A stretch of DNA of 20,892 nt from JAWBSP01 sp964632175. GTDB taxonomy: Archaea; Hadarchaeota; Hadarchaeia; Hadarchaeales; JAWBSP01. The stretch spans positions 1 through 20,892 of the forward strand of contig CAZWBJ010000017.1 of NCBI GenBank assembly GCA_964632175.1, read 5' to 3'. Position 1 is the stretch's first letter; each line of letters begins with the position of its first letter. This document shows, in pieces, positions 20,601 to 20,892 of the stretch. The notes below the pieces were generated by a model. The model saw only the letters and a list, made by a program, of their open reading frames with translations, had not been told where the DNA came from and made no database searches. The position numbers and the translations under genes were made by a program.

Positions 20601-20892
20601 GAGAACACCGAGGCGGGAAACCAACTTTCGCTCCAGCTACCTGTGGGAATATACTGGTGGAGGGTGAGGGCCAGGGACGCTGCTGGGAACTTGGGTGCTT
20701 GGTCGGATAATTACACCTTCCAGGCTTGTCAGTGGGAGGGTCTCGAGGATTGGGAGGGTACTTCTGCCACCATGGCTGGATGGGAAGGGGTTGAGTCCCT
20801 TCAGGCTGGGGTGGGGATACCGATTGGGTGGCAGCGAATGGAATCTTGGGCGGGCAAGGTAGGGGCAACCGCCGGCTGGATTGAGCTCGAGG
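17652..20892 (+). CDS. Large secreted surface protein with Fn3/Ig-like modules and 16-residue W-x-x-L-E repeats (3' end outside window)
   Basis: One frame stays open for about 1,080 codons to the window edge with no stop, so the gene is partial. The start is uncertain. GTG 17652 gives a signal-like N-terminus with basic residues (RAPEWGRR) before the hydrophobic ASILVTLLTIL. ATG 17679 has GGGGAAGG three bases upstream but no basic residues. Fn3/Ig-like modules of roughly 90-107 residues follow, most with LLSPENG or a relative near the start, YYWRV and RDNAGN in the core, and WSD before a VDT-like linker. They lie at about 17745-18023, 18024-18320, 18624-18923, 19548-19829, 19830-20129, 20130-20450 and 20451-20732. 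A different Cys-containing Ig-like module is at 18321-18623. Two W-x-x-L-E arrays are inserted (18924-19547 and from 20733). Expected location is the cell envelope. Adhesion or S-layer-type roles are inferred. Confidence 0.85.
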   Translation, partial: MRAPEWGRRMASILVTLLTILSPVPPAFPQLSPPTLLSPENGWWTNDNTPFFDWTAVEGADSYQILVDNDPNFTSPEINDFPTADNYTPTVELPEGVYYWKVRARNTGTGESSDWSATWMFGVDLAPPPAPSLLSPENGENLCLDQPTFTWTPVSDPTGVQYHLLIDNDQDFSSPFYSLFLPVTSHQVENKLVENFSPYYWKVVAVDGAGNENSSAVFFFRLKVPPSSCVDTLSPYWQTAPFTVTVTASDNDGWVENVELWYCYSPDNSSWGDWQLYENDSAPPYSFLFVPPANGFYRFYSRAWDERGNCESVPLQPDTECGYDNTPPAKLENLLPENNSVFQVTTLLLGWAPLADLSGVSYELILDDESLPSEPYVLHLTGLVENEVQLTLEPSRTYYWEVRAIDGAGNTGAWSDVCCFTISIWYWLEGCSAGVKSVVDWCLLENWVGEVAAPHIWKLLEDWTCGALAAGGWRLLERVEGWAGSWVGWYRLEGLAAGCGTLAEWGFLEGGTGALAVLVEWRMIHSFSVSAVSPPPAWSVLESWSGGVPTFSNWETLEGCLCAVSLAACWTALEGWISNPVGSSAWRMVEGVNAGCSTPWGWRDLDSRGAQISIQVGWWSTVESIAGNGFAQVPAPVLLSPPDGTNINPNLNPLELEWENLLPADNFLLQVDNDQGFSSPEVEVWLSSTSYSPSGLADNLYWWRVMQFRSGENSAWSEVRRFRVDTVSPPACTLLFPAPGSNVNDNTPLFRWGLVQENSLPLSYWLEIDNEPAFNPPVMLSVGWLWDNSYQLENSLADGMYYWRVKVRDNAGNLGVWSSGDFRVDTISPVAPAPLSPVGYAWTTLTPTLEWGSVPENSLPVLYQAYICESSTFDAGLYRVYTSPWLAENWWTAPVLVEGEGLEGKVFYWRVRARDNAGNLSDNSPTQSFRTDNISPSTPVLLSPENSSFVSTFPTLSYSASDNGSGVSSYWVQVFDEGLNLFYENTEAGNQLSLQLPVGIYWWRVRARDAAGNLGAWSDNYTFQACQWEGLEDWEGTSATMAGWEGVESLQAGVGIPIGWQRMESWAGKVGATAGWIELE
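18924..19547 (+). repeat. Array 1: thirteen W-x-x-L-E repeats of 16 residues (48 bp)
   Basis: TGG codons opening each unit are at 18924, 18972, 19020, 19068, 19116, 19164, 19212, 19263, 19311, 19359, 19407, 19455 and 19506. Spacing is 48 bp except for two 51-bp steps (19212 to 19263 and 19455 to 19506). Position 1 is Trp in 13 of 13. Position 4 is Leu, Val or Ile in all. Position 5 is Glu in 11, with His in unit 7 and Asp in unit 12. Position 7 is often Trp. The rest varies widely (for example WKLLEDW, WETLEGC, WRMVEGV). By my count about 22 of 208 residues are Trp. The DNA copies are strongly diverged, so the period is kept at protein level. Confidence 0.85.
20733..20892 (+). repeat. Array 2: W-x-x-L-E repeats running off the window edge
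   Basis: After the eighth Ig/Fn3-like module the same unit restarts. TGG codons are at 20733, 20781, 20829 and 20877, exactly 48 bp apart, with unit starts WEGLEDWEG, WEGVESL, WQRMESWAG and WIELE. All three complete units end in Gly. These copies are closer to a consensus (W-x-x-L/V/M-E-S/D-W-x-G) than many in array 1. The array is cut by the window end. Confidence 0.8.

Overview
This window comes from an archaeal chromosome, most likely a thermophile. The evidence is a GC-rich sequence with Arg coded mainly by AGG/AGA, archaeal-type genes (Hel308 helicase, GPN-loop GTPase, MinD-like ATPase, short archaeal triosephosphate isomerase, archaeal Elp3, a radical SAM enzyme resembling the AF1577 family), TATA-like boxes about 25 bases before start codons, and many ATGA/TTGA gene overlaps. 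Lineage cannot be fixed by eye. A deep-branching euryarchaeal or Hadarchaeota-like genome is a guess.

Layout. Bases 1-800 hold a decayed AbiE-type (type IV) toxin-antitoxin pair on the minus strand. It abuts the end of an unidentified plus-strand reading frame. Bases 903-2250 carry a D-lyxose-isomerase-like cupin and aspartate dehydrogenase (NAD synthesis) on the plus strand. Bases 2489-4025 carry a peptide-modifying-type radical SAM enzyme and a conserved-looking hypothetical gene. Bases 7334-4022 (minus) form a tight run purC > aspartate aminotransferase > triosephosphate isomerase > 3-methyladenine DNA glycosylase. Bases 9427-7423 (minus) pair a class V aminotransferase with a dolichol-kinase-like membrane protein. 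Bases 13316-9730 (minus) form the run elp3 > GPN GTPase > minD-like > winged-helix regulator. hel308 (plus) diverges from elp3 with only five bases between the start codons. sppA (minus) meets hel308 tail to tail, and thiC (plus) diverges from sppA.

The last 3.2 kb (17652 to the window edge) is one uninterrupted plus-strand frame that runs off the end. It is the longest gene here. It encodes a predicted secreted surface protein of more than 1,070 residues, built from Fn3/Ig-like modules and two arrays of a diverged tandem repeat about 16 residues long with consensus W-x-x-L-E-x-W-x-G-x(6)-G. The first array holds 13 units between Fn3-like modules. The second begins at 20733 and continues past the window. 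I do not recognise this repeat as a named domain, and it is the strongest candidate for something undescribed.

Regulatory sequence is also notable. A cluster of palindromes lies at 9587-9656. Perfect inverted repeats sit just downstream of TATA-like boxes before the cupin gene and before the surface-protein gene. An 8-bp inverted repeat lies just before purC.
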